This document shows, piece by piece, positions 36,651-47,073 of a DNA stretch of 64,000 nucleotides; positions within the stretch are counted from its first letter, which is position 1, and the number at the start of each line of letters is the position of its first letter. Below the pieces are notes generated by a model that had not been told where the DNA came from, made no database searches, and saw only the letters and a list, made by a program, of their open reading frames with translations. Origin of the DNA: Pleurodeles waltl (lineage: Eukaryota > Chordata > Amphibia > Caudata > Salamandridae). Both the position numbers and the translations under genes were made by a program. The stretch covers positions 427,693,776 through 427,757,775 of the forward strand of contig NC_090442.1 in assembly GCF_031143425.1 (NCBI RefSeq). The letters are read 5' to 3'.

Positions 36651-38302
36651 GGCATTACGAACTGTACTGTTTTCTGGAAAAATACTTCTGTGCATTTAAA
36701 CATCTTTACAAACCTCATCAATATAAAGCAAAGTAAATCAGTCAGATATTCTTTTCAGATCAAATATATGAAATGAAACAAAACCGAACTTAAAACAAAT
36801 ATGTTAAAACCTTGTCTAGAACGTTCACAATATGAGAACTTTCAGTTTCCGGAAGTAAACTGGCTATTATTTGCAACTCAGAACATAATTAGGTTTCTTA
36901 TGCTGATGTTCTGGTGGAGTAAGCACCACTTCTGATGGACAAGCACTGAAATCCTGCTGTAATTGTATAGGTACACATATTCAAAGACATCAAAATGTAA
37001 AAACAGTTGTACTTCCAACAATTGTAATACATAGCCAAAATAAAAATAAAAATGAAGACATCTGAGGGACATTTCTCAATAAACAGCTTGGCCCCAAGTT
37101 CAATGGCTGCATGTCTCATTCTGTCCCTAGCTGCCTCATTCTGTCAGTACTGTAAATGTGGGAAGGATCAATAAGAGTGGTGCAAAAATAACTGCTACTG
37201 CTTGAGAGGGCTTTAGGGAAATTTAAGGAGGTGTTTGAGAGGGTTATGCTAATATAAGACACAGATCCACAAAAAAGTAAGAACATTGCAAAATTCACTT
37301 CTAAAGTTACTACCATGAAAAAGGTGTCAAAACAGGCTCAATTGTAGTCCAGCCTAGCATTGCAATAACTTAAGTATCACAGAGACCCAATGCCTGGAAC
37401 TATAACACACTCCCATAGAAATCAGTGATGACAGGGTATTACATATCCACTTAAAGCTAGTGCTTCCAAACAATGCAACTAGTCAGAGAACGCACTACTA
37501 ATGTGCCAAAGGACTTACAATACTGTAAATGACAAGTCAACCAATTCATTAAAATTCGCAATTTCTTCAAGATTGTTGATACCTTTTTATTGTTATTGGA
37601 GAAATACATTGACAAATGATGCATCACATTTGAGCTTTAACAAATGCAGGATATACTCCTGATCCCGATCGTGGTAGATTAATTTCAAATTGGAGCCCAA
37701 TGCATTTTTAGTGTGAAGCCTTCTTCAGGGGTAACTGTAAAACAATTATGCAATACCAAGAAATCAGGTACAAAGAGGTACTCCACCAAAAATAGTGTGC
37801 AGCCACGGAAGGCACAACTGCCGGGCATTTTTTTATCACATTCAGTTGATACAACTGCATGTGATTAAAAAATGCCCGAAAAAGTTCAAGGTGTTCTGAG
37901 CACCGCTGCAGTGGCAGCCGGCTCCCAGCCTCAAGCGGGATCTGGCATTGCTCCCACCTGCAGGGAGCAGCTAAAAATGCTGTAGGTAACGAGTTAGTTA
38001 GAAAAACTGAAAGAAAAACATCTCAATATATCAGTAGCACTCATCAGCCTGGTAGTGACTGCCTTCTTGCAAATGGACACCTACACAAATAGTTACATCA
38101 ATCCATAAATAGAAATGTGTCCATACAGGTGTGTGCAATTGTTTTCAATAAACTACAATATTATAGACATATGCAGTACACATCATTGTAAATACAGAGA
38201 TACAATATACTGTAGGAATTGCACTACACAATGCAACAAGTAGGTTTACACAGAATGTACAACCAATGTTAGCTTTAAACTTCAAACATGTCAGAGATGT
38301 AT
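36651..38302. other. Spacer left of the LTR retrotransposon
   Basis: No gene seen. GTGAAGCCTTCTTCAGGGG near 37715 resembles the untranslated region of some retroelements (its complement contains CCTGAAGAAGGC), too short to assign. The last five bases, TGTAT (38298-38302), are the left target duplication of the next element. Confidence 0.45.
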
Positions 38303-39322
38303 TGTTGGACCTGGCTTTTTGACGGAGACATCCCCCAACTTTTTGCCTCCTTCCTCCTATTTTTTCTGACCTGTTGTTGTTGGCTTTTGACCTCTGGGCA
38401 CTTTACCACTGCTAACCAGTGCTAAAGTGCATATGCTCTCTGTGTAAATTGTACTACTGATTGGTTTATCCATGATTGACTATTTAATTTACTTGTAAGT
38501 CCCTGGCAGAGTGCACTACATGTGCCTAGGGCAGGTAGATTAAATGCTACAGGTGGGCCTGCAGCACTGGTTGTGCCACCCACCTCAGTAGCCCCTTAAC
38601 CCTGTCTCAGGCCTGCCATTGCAAGGCCTGTGTGTGCAGTTTCACTGCCACTTCGACTTGGCATTTAAAAGTACTTGCCAAGCCTAGAACTCCCCTTTTA
38701 CTACATATAAGTCATCCCTAATGTGTGCCCTAGGTAACCCCTAGAGCAGGGTGCTGTGTAGGTAAAAGGCAGGACATGTACCTGTGTAGTTATATGTCCT
38801 GGTAGTGTAAAACTCCTAAATTCGTTTTTACACTACTGTGAGGCCTGCTCCTTTCATAGGCTAACATTGGGGCTGCCCTCATACACTGTTGAAGTGGCAG
38901 CTGCTGATCTGAAAGGAGCAGGAAGGTCATATTTAGTATGGCCAGAATGGTAATACAAAATCCTGCTGACTGGTGAAGTCGGATTTAATATTACTATTCT
39001 AGAAATGCCACTTTTAGAAAGTGAGCATTTCTTTGCACTAAAATCTTGTTGTGCCCTTCAATCCACGTCTGGCTAGGTTTAGTTGACAGCTCCTTGTGCA
39101 TTCACTCAGACACACCCCAAACACAGGGTACTCAGCCTCACTTGCATACATCTGCATTTTGAATGGGCCTTCCTGGGCTGGAAGGGTGGAGGGCCTGCCC
39201 TCACACAAAGGATTGCCACACCCCCTACTGGGACTCTGGCAGACAGGATTGAGCTGAAAGGGGGCTTGGTGCATTTCTTAGAGACTCTTTGAAGTCACCC
39301 CCACTTCAAAGGCACAACTTAG

Positions 39323-39329
39323 TATAAAA
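39323..39329 (+). promoter_or_regulatory. TATA box of the 5' LTR
   Basis: TATAAAA in the context CTTAG-TATAAAA-CAGG, the only strong TATA match well placed in the LTR. The identical box is at 45832-45838 in the 3' LTR. Transcription would start about 25-30 bp downstream, making U3 about 1.05 kb. Confidence 0.6.
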
Positions 39330-39589
39330 CAGGGCCTCTGCCCTACCTCATCAGACACTTGCTGGAGAAGAAACCTGAACCAGAAACCACATCCTGCCAA
39401 GAAGAACTGCCTGGCTGCTCAAAGGACTCACCTGTCTGCTTTCTACAAAGGACTGCTGTCTTGCTGTTGCCCTGCTGCCTTGCTGAACTCTTGTCTGGCT
39501 GTGAAAGTGCTCTCCAAGGGCTTGGATAGAGCTTGCCTCCTGTTCCTTGAAGTCTCAGGACCAAAAAGACTTCTTCCTTTCACGTGGAC

Positions 39590-40140
39590 GCTCCGTGCGC
39601 CGAAAATTTCGACGCACAGCTTGTTTCGCGGCGAGAAAAACGCCGCACACCGACGCTGATCGACGCGACGCCCTCGGGACGATCGAGACTTCGACGCACA
39701 ACCTCGCAAGGACAAAGCCGCCCGACTTTCCAGGAGAAATCGACGCAACGCCTACCGTGAGTGCGAAACTTTGACGCACGGCCTCGCAAGGACAACGCCG
39801 CCCGACTTCCAAGGAGAAATCGACGCGACGCCTGCCGTGAGACCAAAATTTCGACGCACGGCCTCGCAAGGACAAACGCCGCCCGACTTCCAAGGAGAAA
39901 TCGACGCGACGCCTACCGTGAGATCGAAACTTCGACGCGCAGCCCCGCAGAACGACGCGCAGCCGGAAAATAAGCAGGAGAATCCACGCACAGACCCGGG
40001 ACATCTGGTAATCCCCGCGATCCACAACAAGAGACTGTCTGCGCGCCGGAAAACGACGCCCGACTTCCCCGCGTGGAAAAGAACGACGCAAGTCTGTGTG
40101 TGCTGAGCGGAAATCGACGCACACACCCCTTTTTCCACGC
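39590..40140 (+). repeat. CpG-rich 80-bp tandem repeats in 5' LTR
   Basis: Units contain GCCTCGCAAGGACAA, GCCGCCCGACTTCC, AAGGAGAAATCGACGCGACG and ACCGTGAGA, spaced 80 bp. CpG is dense and little decayed, unlike flanking DNA. It is repeated at 46099-46649 in the 3' LTR. Reverse-strand frames of up to 195 codons here are repeat artefacts. Confidence 0.8.
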
Positions 40141-40561
40141 ATCTCTTCTCCTGTGGCCCTCTGAGGAGATTCCCCACCAGAAACCAGGTACTCTGTGCTT
40201 GAAAGACACTTTATTGCTTTTTAAAGACTTAAAGACACTTAATATCACTTTTCAGTGATATCTTTACAAATTCGTATTGCAACTTTGATCGTTTTGACCT
40301 ACAATTACCCAGATAAATATTCTATATTTTTCGAAACACTGTGTGGTGTATTTTTGTGGTGTTATACTATGGTGTTGTATGATTTATTGCACAAATGCTT
40401 TACACATTGCCTTCTAAGTTAAGCCTGACTGCTCGTGCCAAGCTACCGGAGGGTGAGCACAGGCTGATTTTGGATTGTGTGTGACTTACCCTGACTAGAG
40501 TGAGGGTTCTTGCTTGGACAGAGGGCAACCTAACTGCCAACCAAAAACCCCATTTCTAACA

Positions 40562-40580
40562 TTGGTGATCAGCGGTGAGG
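40562..40580 (+). promoter_or_regulatory. Candidate tRNA primer-binding site
   Basis: The sequence directly after the 5' LTR is TTGGTGATCAGCGGTGAGG. Primer-binding sites usually begin TGG (complement of tRNA CCA), here one base after the LTR end. I could not match it to a named tRNA. Confidence 0.4.
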
Positions 40581-40758
40581 ATAGGACTTGTGTTTGTGCA
40601 GTGACATACAGTAGCTAAGTATTTCACTACCTACCCACAGTTGAAGGTCAACTTGATTTTTCACCTTTTTTTGCTTTTGGTTCTCTGATGTCCTCCTGGA
40701 TATACTATTGATATTTGGGACTTTGGATTTTGGTTTTTGCTAGTAAGATCTTATCAGA

Positions 40759-43700
40759 ATGGGATTGCTTACCTACTCACTCTTTGTGCCTACTGACCAC
40801 CTCACTAAGGCTGACTTAAGGAGGCTTTGCAGAAAATGGGGCCTTCCTGTATCAAGGAAATCTACTAAGATGGAAATGCTACATGCCTACATAGTCTGGG
40901 AGGAAGAAAGATGGGCAGAGAGAGAGGCAGAAAAAAACCAAATGACTAAATACCCCTCAGATGAGGAGGGGGACTACTCAAATGAGGAGGATGACTACTC
41001 AGATGAGGAAAGAGATCCAGTGAGAGCAGAATGGCTCCGAGCTCGAGAGCGGTGGATGGAAGAACTAGATGAGTTTCTTGAAAGGGCTGAGGCAGCGAGT
41101 CTCTTAGCCCTGGAGGAAGAAAAGATTGCAGCTCAAGAGCTGAGCTGTAAAGAGCTGAAACTGGAGGCCGGAAGGGCTGAGTCCAGTTCAGATGGTGGCA
41201 GCAAAAATCTTGCATCTAGTACTGCTGAAGAAGGGCACAAGCCCAGAGATGTGGTGCCCAACTTGAAGAAGGGAGTTGACACACCCCAGGCAGTTCAAGG
41301 GTATGAGGTAGTTCCCGTTATGCACAGGGTCCCTGAGAAGGATTGGGGAACTGGCACAGGGAGTCAGATTCCTACTGGGGGGAGGGACACTTTACTGACT
41401 CTAGCAGAGAGTGACAGAGAAAAGGGTTCCCCCCTGGTGGACGTCCTGGATACAGAGTGTAGAGACATCCCAGAAGAGTTTGGGTTGAGTGTCAGGGACA
41501 GACAGATACTGTCTCACCAGTCTCAGGAGGGTGAAGAAGAGTGCTTTTCCAAGGTTGAGTTACTGGGTGGTTGGGTGAAGGGTACTGTGGTTAATACATG
41601 TGAAGGGCAGAGTGATGTAATTGCTGGAGAGCATATGTCTGGTCCTTATTTTCCAGAGCTACGCCAACACCAGGTGGAGTGTGAGTTCTCTGACCCCAGG
41701 GAACTTACAATGGAGGCAGACTTCTGGGTGAGTACCAGAGAGTCTGAAGAGGCATTTGGGGGTGCTCCTGAAGGGAGTGGTCTAGGTGGTTCCCAACCGA
41801 GTGTGGTGGGAGAGGATTGTAGTGTCCCAGGTAGGTCCCAGGTCCTAGAGGGTTCCATGAGGGAACACCAGGAGGGAAGCCTAGCCTGTACCGTAGGGCC
41901 ACCTTTTGAGGGAAGCCCCGCAGTGTCAGAAGAACTTGGGGGGGTGACTGTAACCAGCATCCCAACAGTTCTGGTGTCTGGCAGTACCCCTCCTAGGGAG
42001 GGGGTGCAGAAGTCCAGACATAGGGTTGAGAGGGGGTTGCAGACCCCAGTGGAGGACCTTGAGAGTCAGGGGACAGCTCTGAGAGCAGAGCCCCCCAGGA
42101 ATGACCCAGGTGAAACCGTTTCTGGTTTGGGGGAAACCCAGACTCTGCCGGATGGGCAGAGGTCGGGAGACCTGCGCCAACCAGACTCTTGTGTGGCCCT
42201 TGGGGACGGTGTGTCCCTTGTGGGGGGGTGAGAGTGCCCCCCAGGAAGTCCTGGCATGCCAGGCAAAGATTCAACCTCAGGGTGGTGACTCTGGGTTGGA
42301 TACCCAGGTTCAGAGGTTAAACTCTGACCTGGTGGGATGTAGATGTGCCCCCCAGAAAGTCCTGGCGTGCCAGGCAATGGTTCAACCTCAGGGTGGTGAC
42401 TCTGGGTTGGATAACCGGGTTCAGAGGTTAAACTCTGACCTGGTGGGGGGTAGGTGTGCCCCCCAGAAAGTCCTGGCGTGCCAGGCAATTGTTCAACCTC
42501 AGAGTGCTGACTCTGGGTTGGATAACCAGGTTCAGAGGTTAAACTCTGACCTGGTGGGGGGTAGGTGTGCCCTCCCAGAAAGTCCTGGCGTGCCAGGCAA
42601 TTGTCCAACCTCAGGGTGTTGACTCTGGGTTGGATGACCAGGTTCAGAGGTTAAACTCTGACCTGGTGGGGGGTAGGTGTGCCCCCCAGAAAGTCCTGGC
42701 GTGCCAGGCAATTGCCCAACCTCAGGGTGGTGACCCTGGGTTGGGGAACCAGGCTCAGAGGTTAAACTCTGACCTGGTGGGAGGTAGGTGTGCCTCCCAG
42801 AAAGTCCTGGTGCGCCAGGCAATTGTTCAACTTCAGGGTGGTGACTCTGAGTTGAATGGCCCAGTTCAGAGGTTAAACTCTGACCTGGTGGAGGGTCAGT
42901 GTGCCCTCCAGGAAGTCCTGGTGTGCCAGGCAATTGTTCAACTTCAGGGTGATGACTCTGAGTTGAATGGCCAAGTTCAGAGGTTAAACTCTGACCTGGT
43001 GGAGGGTCAGTGTGCCCTCCAGAAAGTCCTGGCGTGCCAGGCAATTGTTCAACCTCAGGGTGGTGACCCTAGGTTGGAGAACCAGGTTCAGAGGTTAACC
43101 TCTGACCTGGTGGGAGGTAGGCGTGCCTCCCAGAAAGTCCTGGTGTGCCAGGCAGTTGGCCAACCTCAGGGTGGTGACTCTGGGTTGGATACCCAGGTTC
43201 AGAGGTTAAACTCTGACCTGGTGGGAGGTAGGTGTGCCTCCCAAGAAGTCCTGCTGTGCCAGGCAATTGTCCAACCTCAGGGTGTTGACTCTGGGTTGGA
43301 TGACCAGGTTCAGAGGTTAAACTCTGACCTGGTGGGGGGTAGGTGTGCCCCCCAGGAAGTCCTGGCGTGCCAGGCAATTGCCCAACCTCAGGGTGGTGAC
43401 CCTGGGTTGGGGCACCAGGCTCAGAGGTTAAACTCTGACCTGGTGGGAGGTAGGTGTGCCTCCCTAGAAGTCCTGGTGTACCAGGCAGTTGTCCAACCTC
43501 AGGGTGCTGACTCTGGGTTGGATAACCGGGTTCAGAGGTTAAACTCTGACCTGGTGGGGGTAGGTGTGCCCCCCAGGAAGCCCTGGCGTGCCAGGCAGTT
43601 GCCCAACCTCAGGGTGGTGACCCTAGGTTGGAGAACCAGGTCCAGAGGTTAAACTCTGACCTGTTGGAGGGTCAGTGTGCCCTCCAGAAAGTCCTGGCGT

Positions 43701-44773
43701 GCCAGGCAATTGTTCAACTTCAGGGTGGTGACTCTGAGTTGAATGGCCAAGTTCAGAGGTTAAACTCTGACCTGGTGGAGGGTCAGTGTGCCCTCCAGGA
43801 AGTCCTGGCGTGCCAGGCAATTGTTCAACTTCAGGGTGGTGACTCTGAGTTGAATGGTCAGGTGCAGAGGTTAAACTCTGACCTGGTGGGGGGTAGGTGC
43901 GCCCCCCAGGAAGTCCTGGTTTGCCAGGCAGTGATCCAGTCTGAGGGTACAGACCCTGGGCTGGAAGACCAGGTTCAGGGTGTCCCCCCGGACCTGGAGG
44001 GAGGGGCTACTGATAACCGTGCCCCTACCATGTTGTCTTCTGAGGAGGCCACTCCTAGTTGGAGGGTGCTGGACCCCAGAAGGGAGGGCAGGGGGAGGGA
44101 AGCCTCACCCCGGGCCCTAGTCCAACCTGAAGGTACAGGCCCCAGGTTGGAGGGCCGGTTGCAGGTTAACAGCCCTGCACTGGTGGAGGAATGGTACAGG
44201 GTGACTTCTGTAAGCACCCTGACCATGTTGGACTCTGGGGGTACCGCTCCAGGAGGGAGGGTACAGAGCCCCAGAGGGGAGGACCAGGTTCAGGCTGTCA
44301 TCCCTGACCTGGTGGAAGGGAGAGTGGTTAAAGGGTGCCCAGCACCTGGGGCTACCGCCCCCCACTCTCCACAGCCACAGTGGTTGGAGAGCTTTGAGAG
44401 GCCTGGGGCCTGGCTCTCATCCCTGGCAGCTGTCAGTAATCACTGTGGCTTGCTGTCCGGGTGGACAGAGTTATCCCTGGGGAGGGGACAAGTGTCACAC
44501 CCCGGGGGTAGAGTGGGCAACACCACTGTGTTGGTCATGGTGGTACTATCCTGCTCCTGGGATACATCTGTGAGCAAAGTAAGGTTAGGTGCTGCACAGA
44601 TGGGATCCGCAGGTAAGGAGAAAGGTTCCCCAGGGGTTGGCTTAGTGGGCCCGGAGAGTATGGACAGAGTGATCCAATTGGAGTCAGGAAGGCGAAGAAC
44701 TGGAGCATGCCCCTGCTGTTGTGGGCCTGGGTCCTTGTTCTGTCGCCTCAAACAGGGAAGTACATCAGGATAG
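40759..44773 (+). pseudogene. Gag-like ORF with 16 tandem 37-residue repeats, three indels
   Basis: An ATG at 40759 opens 490 codons. The N-terminus LTKADLRRLCRKWGLPV looks like a SAP-type helix pair as seen at the start of some gypsy Gag proteins. It is followed by a very acidic stretch (SDEEGDYSNEEDDYSDEE) and a charged, probably coiled-coil region (residues 90-140). A stop at 42229 follows a run of seven G. The frame continues at +1 through 16 copies of a 37-residue repeat, with a one-base gain near 42572 (unit of 112 bp) and a one-base loss near 43556 (unit of 110 bp). It then runs through a Pro/Gly-rich tail to a stop at 44773. The three indels leave a net gain of one base. The whole span minus one base divides evenly into 1338 codons, which argues for one ancestral frame. 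There is no zinc knuckle and no pol. Function is unknown; a structural Gag-like role is inferred from position. Confidence 0.8.
42234..43985 (+). repeat. Coding 111-bp tandem repeat array, 16 units
   Basis: The phrase AAGTCCTGG (once AAGCCCTGG, once AAGTCCTGC) marks 16 units from about 42247 to 43909. Fourteen spacings are 110-112 bp, nearly all exactly 111 (a multiple of three). A typical unit encodes VQRLNSDLVGG, then RCAPQKVLACQAIVQPQGGD and a short variable link such as SGLDNQ. Units differ in sub-types (VGGRCA versus VEGQCA; SGLD versus SELN) that are interspersed, which suggests unequal exchange or gene conversion. The reverse strand is also open (SLTSEPG-rich frames), an artefact of the repeat. 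Confidence 0.92.
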
Positions 44774-44811
44774 TGATTGTTCTCCCCTGGCTTCAGGCTG
44801 GTAGGGGGTCA

Positions 44812-47070
44812 TGTTGGACCTGGCTTTTTGACGGGGACATCCCCCAACTTTTTGCCTCCTTCCTCCTATTTTTTCTGACCTGTTGTTGTTGGCTTTTGAC
44901 CTCTGGGCACTTTACCACTGCTAACCAGTGCTAAAGTGCATATGCTCTCTGTGTAAATTGTACTACTGATTGGTTTATCCATGATTGACTATTTAATTTA
45001 CTTGTAAGTCCCTGGCAGAGTGCACTACATGTGCCTAGGGCAGGTAGATTAAATGCTACTAGTGGGCCTGCAGCACTGGTTGTGCCACCCACCTCAGTAG
45101 CCCCTTAAACCTGTCTCAGGCCTGCCATTGCAAGGCCTGTGTGTGCAGTTTCACTGCCACTTCGACTTGGCATTTAAAAGTACTTGCCAAGCCTAGAACT
45201 CCCCTTTTACTACATATAAGTCATCCCTAATGTGTGCCCTAGGTAACCCCTAGAGCAGGGTGCTGTGTAGGTAAAAGGCAGGACATGTACCTGTGTAGTT
45301 ATATGTCCTGGTAGTGTAAAACTCCTAAATTCGTTTTTACACTACTGTGAGGCCTGCTCCTTTCATAGGCTAACATTGGGGCTGCCCTCATACACTGTTG
45401 AAGTGGCAGCTGCTGATCTGAAAGGAGCAGGAAGGTCATATTTAGTATGGCCAGAATGGTAATACAAAATCCTGCTGACTGGTGAAGTCGGATTTAATAT
45501 TACTATTCTAGAAATGCCACTTTTAGAAAGTGAGCATTTCTTTGCACTAAAATCTTGTTGTGCCCTTCAATCCACGTCTGGCTAGGTTTAGTTGACAGCT
45601 CCTTGTGCATTCACTCAGACACACCCCAAACACAGGGTACTCAGCCTCACTTGCATACATCTGCATTTTGAATGGGCCTTCCTGGGCTGGAAGGGTGGAG
45701 GGCCTGCCCTCACACAAAGGATTGCCACACCCCCTACTGGGACTCTGGCAGACAGGATTGAGCTGAAAGGGGGCTTGGTGCATTTCTTAGAGACTCTTTG
45801 AAGTCACCCCCACTTCAAAGGCACAACTTAGTATAAAACAGGGCCTCTGCCCTACCTCATCAGACACTTGCTGGAGAAGAAACCTGAACCAGAAACCACA
45901 TCCTGCCAAGAAGAACTGCCTGGCTGCTCAAAGGACTCACCTGTCTGCTTTCTACAAAGGACTGCTGTCTTGCTGTTGCCCTGCTGCCTTGCTGAACTCT
46001 TGTCTGGCTGTGAAAGTGCTCTCCAAGGGCTTGGATAGAGCTTGCCTCCTGTTCCTTGAAGTCTCAGGACCAAAAAGACTTCTTCCTTTCACGTGGACGC
46101 TCCGTGCGCCGAAAATTTCGACGCACAGCTTGTTTCGCGGCGAGAAAAACGCCGCACACCGACGCTGATCGACGCGACGCCCTCGGGACGATCGAGACTT
46201 CGACGCACAACCTCGCAAGGACAAAGCCGCCCGACTTTCCAGGAGAAATCGACGCGACGCCTACCGTGAGTGCGAAACTTTGACGCACGGCCTCGCAAGG
46301 ACAACGCCGCCCGACTTCCAAGGAGAAATCGACGCGACGCCTGCCGTGAGACCAAAATTTCGACGCACGGCCTCGCAAGGACAAACGCCGCCCGACTTCC
46401 AAGGAGAAATCGACGCGACGCCTACCGTGAGATCGAAACTTCGACGCGCAGCCCCGCAGAACGACGCGCAGCCGGAAAATAAGCAGGAGAATCCATGCAC
46501 AGACCCGGGACATCTGGTAATCCCCGCGATCCACAACAAGAGACTGTCTGCGCGCCGGAAAACGACGCCCGACTTCCCCGCGTGGAAAAGAACGACGCAA
46601 GTCTGTGTGTGCTGAGCGGAAATCGACGCACACACCCCTTTTTCCACGCATCTCTTCTCCTGTGGCCCTCTGAGGAGATTCCCCACCAGAAACCAGGTAC
46701 TCTGTGCTTGAAAGACACTTTATTGCTTTTTAAAGACTTAAAGACACTTAATATCACTTTTCAGTGATATCTTTACAAATTCGTATTGCAACTTTGATCG
46801 TTTTGACCTACAATTACCCAGATAAATATTCTATATTTTTCGAAACACTGTGTGGTGTATTTTTGTGGTGTTATACTATGGTGTTGTATGATTTATTGCA
46901 CAAATGCTTTACACATTGCCTTCTAAGTTAAGCCTGACTGCTCGTGCCAAGCTACCGGAGGGTGAGCACAGGCTGATTTTGGATTGTGTGTGACTTACCC
47001 TGACTAGAGTGAGGGTTCTTGCTTGGACAGAGGGCAACCTAACTGCCAACCAAAAACCCCATTTCTAACA
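44812..47070 (+). repeat. 3' LTR (2259 bp)
   Basis: Same length and ends as the 5' LTR, almost identical. TATA box at 45832-45838 and CpG-rich repeats at about 46099-46649. Ends directly before the right target copy TGTAT (47071-47075). Confidence 0.95.
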
Positions 47071-47073
47071 TGT

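Larger units (their letters stand above)
38303..40561 (+). repeat. 5' LTR (2259 bp)
   Basis: Begins TGTTGGACCTGGC and ends CATTTCTAACA. It contains a TATA box at 39323-39329. About 250 bp downstream is a CpG-dense block of imperfect 80-bp repeats (CCTCGCAAGGACAA at about 39702, 39782 and 39862). The terminal part, with GTGCCAAGCTACCGG, is shared with the solo LTR at 27347. Confidence 0.95.
38303..47070 (+). mobile_element. Complete young LTR retrotransposon without pol (8768 bp)
   Basis: Two LTRs of exactly 2259 bp (38303-40561 and 44812-47070) start TGTTGGACC and end TTTCTAACA. The element is bounded by perfect 5-bp duplications TGTAT (38298-38302 and 47071-47075). By eye the LTRs differ at about six positions, near 38326, 38551-38552, 38600, 39747 and 39986 in the left copy, so the insertion is recent. 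The 4250-bp interior contains one long gag-like frame and no protease, RT, RNase H or integrase motif in any frame. It is thus non-autonomous and must use enzymes from another element. The GTAGGGGGT purine stretch just before the right LTR is a possible polypurine tract. Clade (probably gypsy-like) is inference. Confidence 0.93.

Noticed and set aside
39443..40248. Overlapping Arg/Ser-rich frames, repeated at 45952-46757
   Set aside because: They lie in the CpG-rich LTR repeats and exist in several frames at once; the sequence is a non-coding LTR.
42066..43820. Reverse-strand Pro/Gly-rich frames (SLTSEPG, TPGLSGGHT repeats)
   Set aside because: Mirror of the 111-bp coding array; the plus strand has the start codon, acidic N-terminus and continuous frame.
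42234..43985. CRISPR-like array
   Set aside because: Units are contiguous 111-bp coding repeats without unique spacers, in a eukaryotic LTR element.
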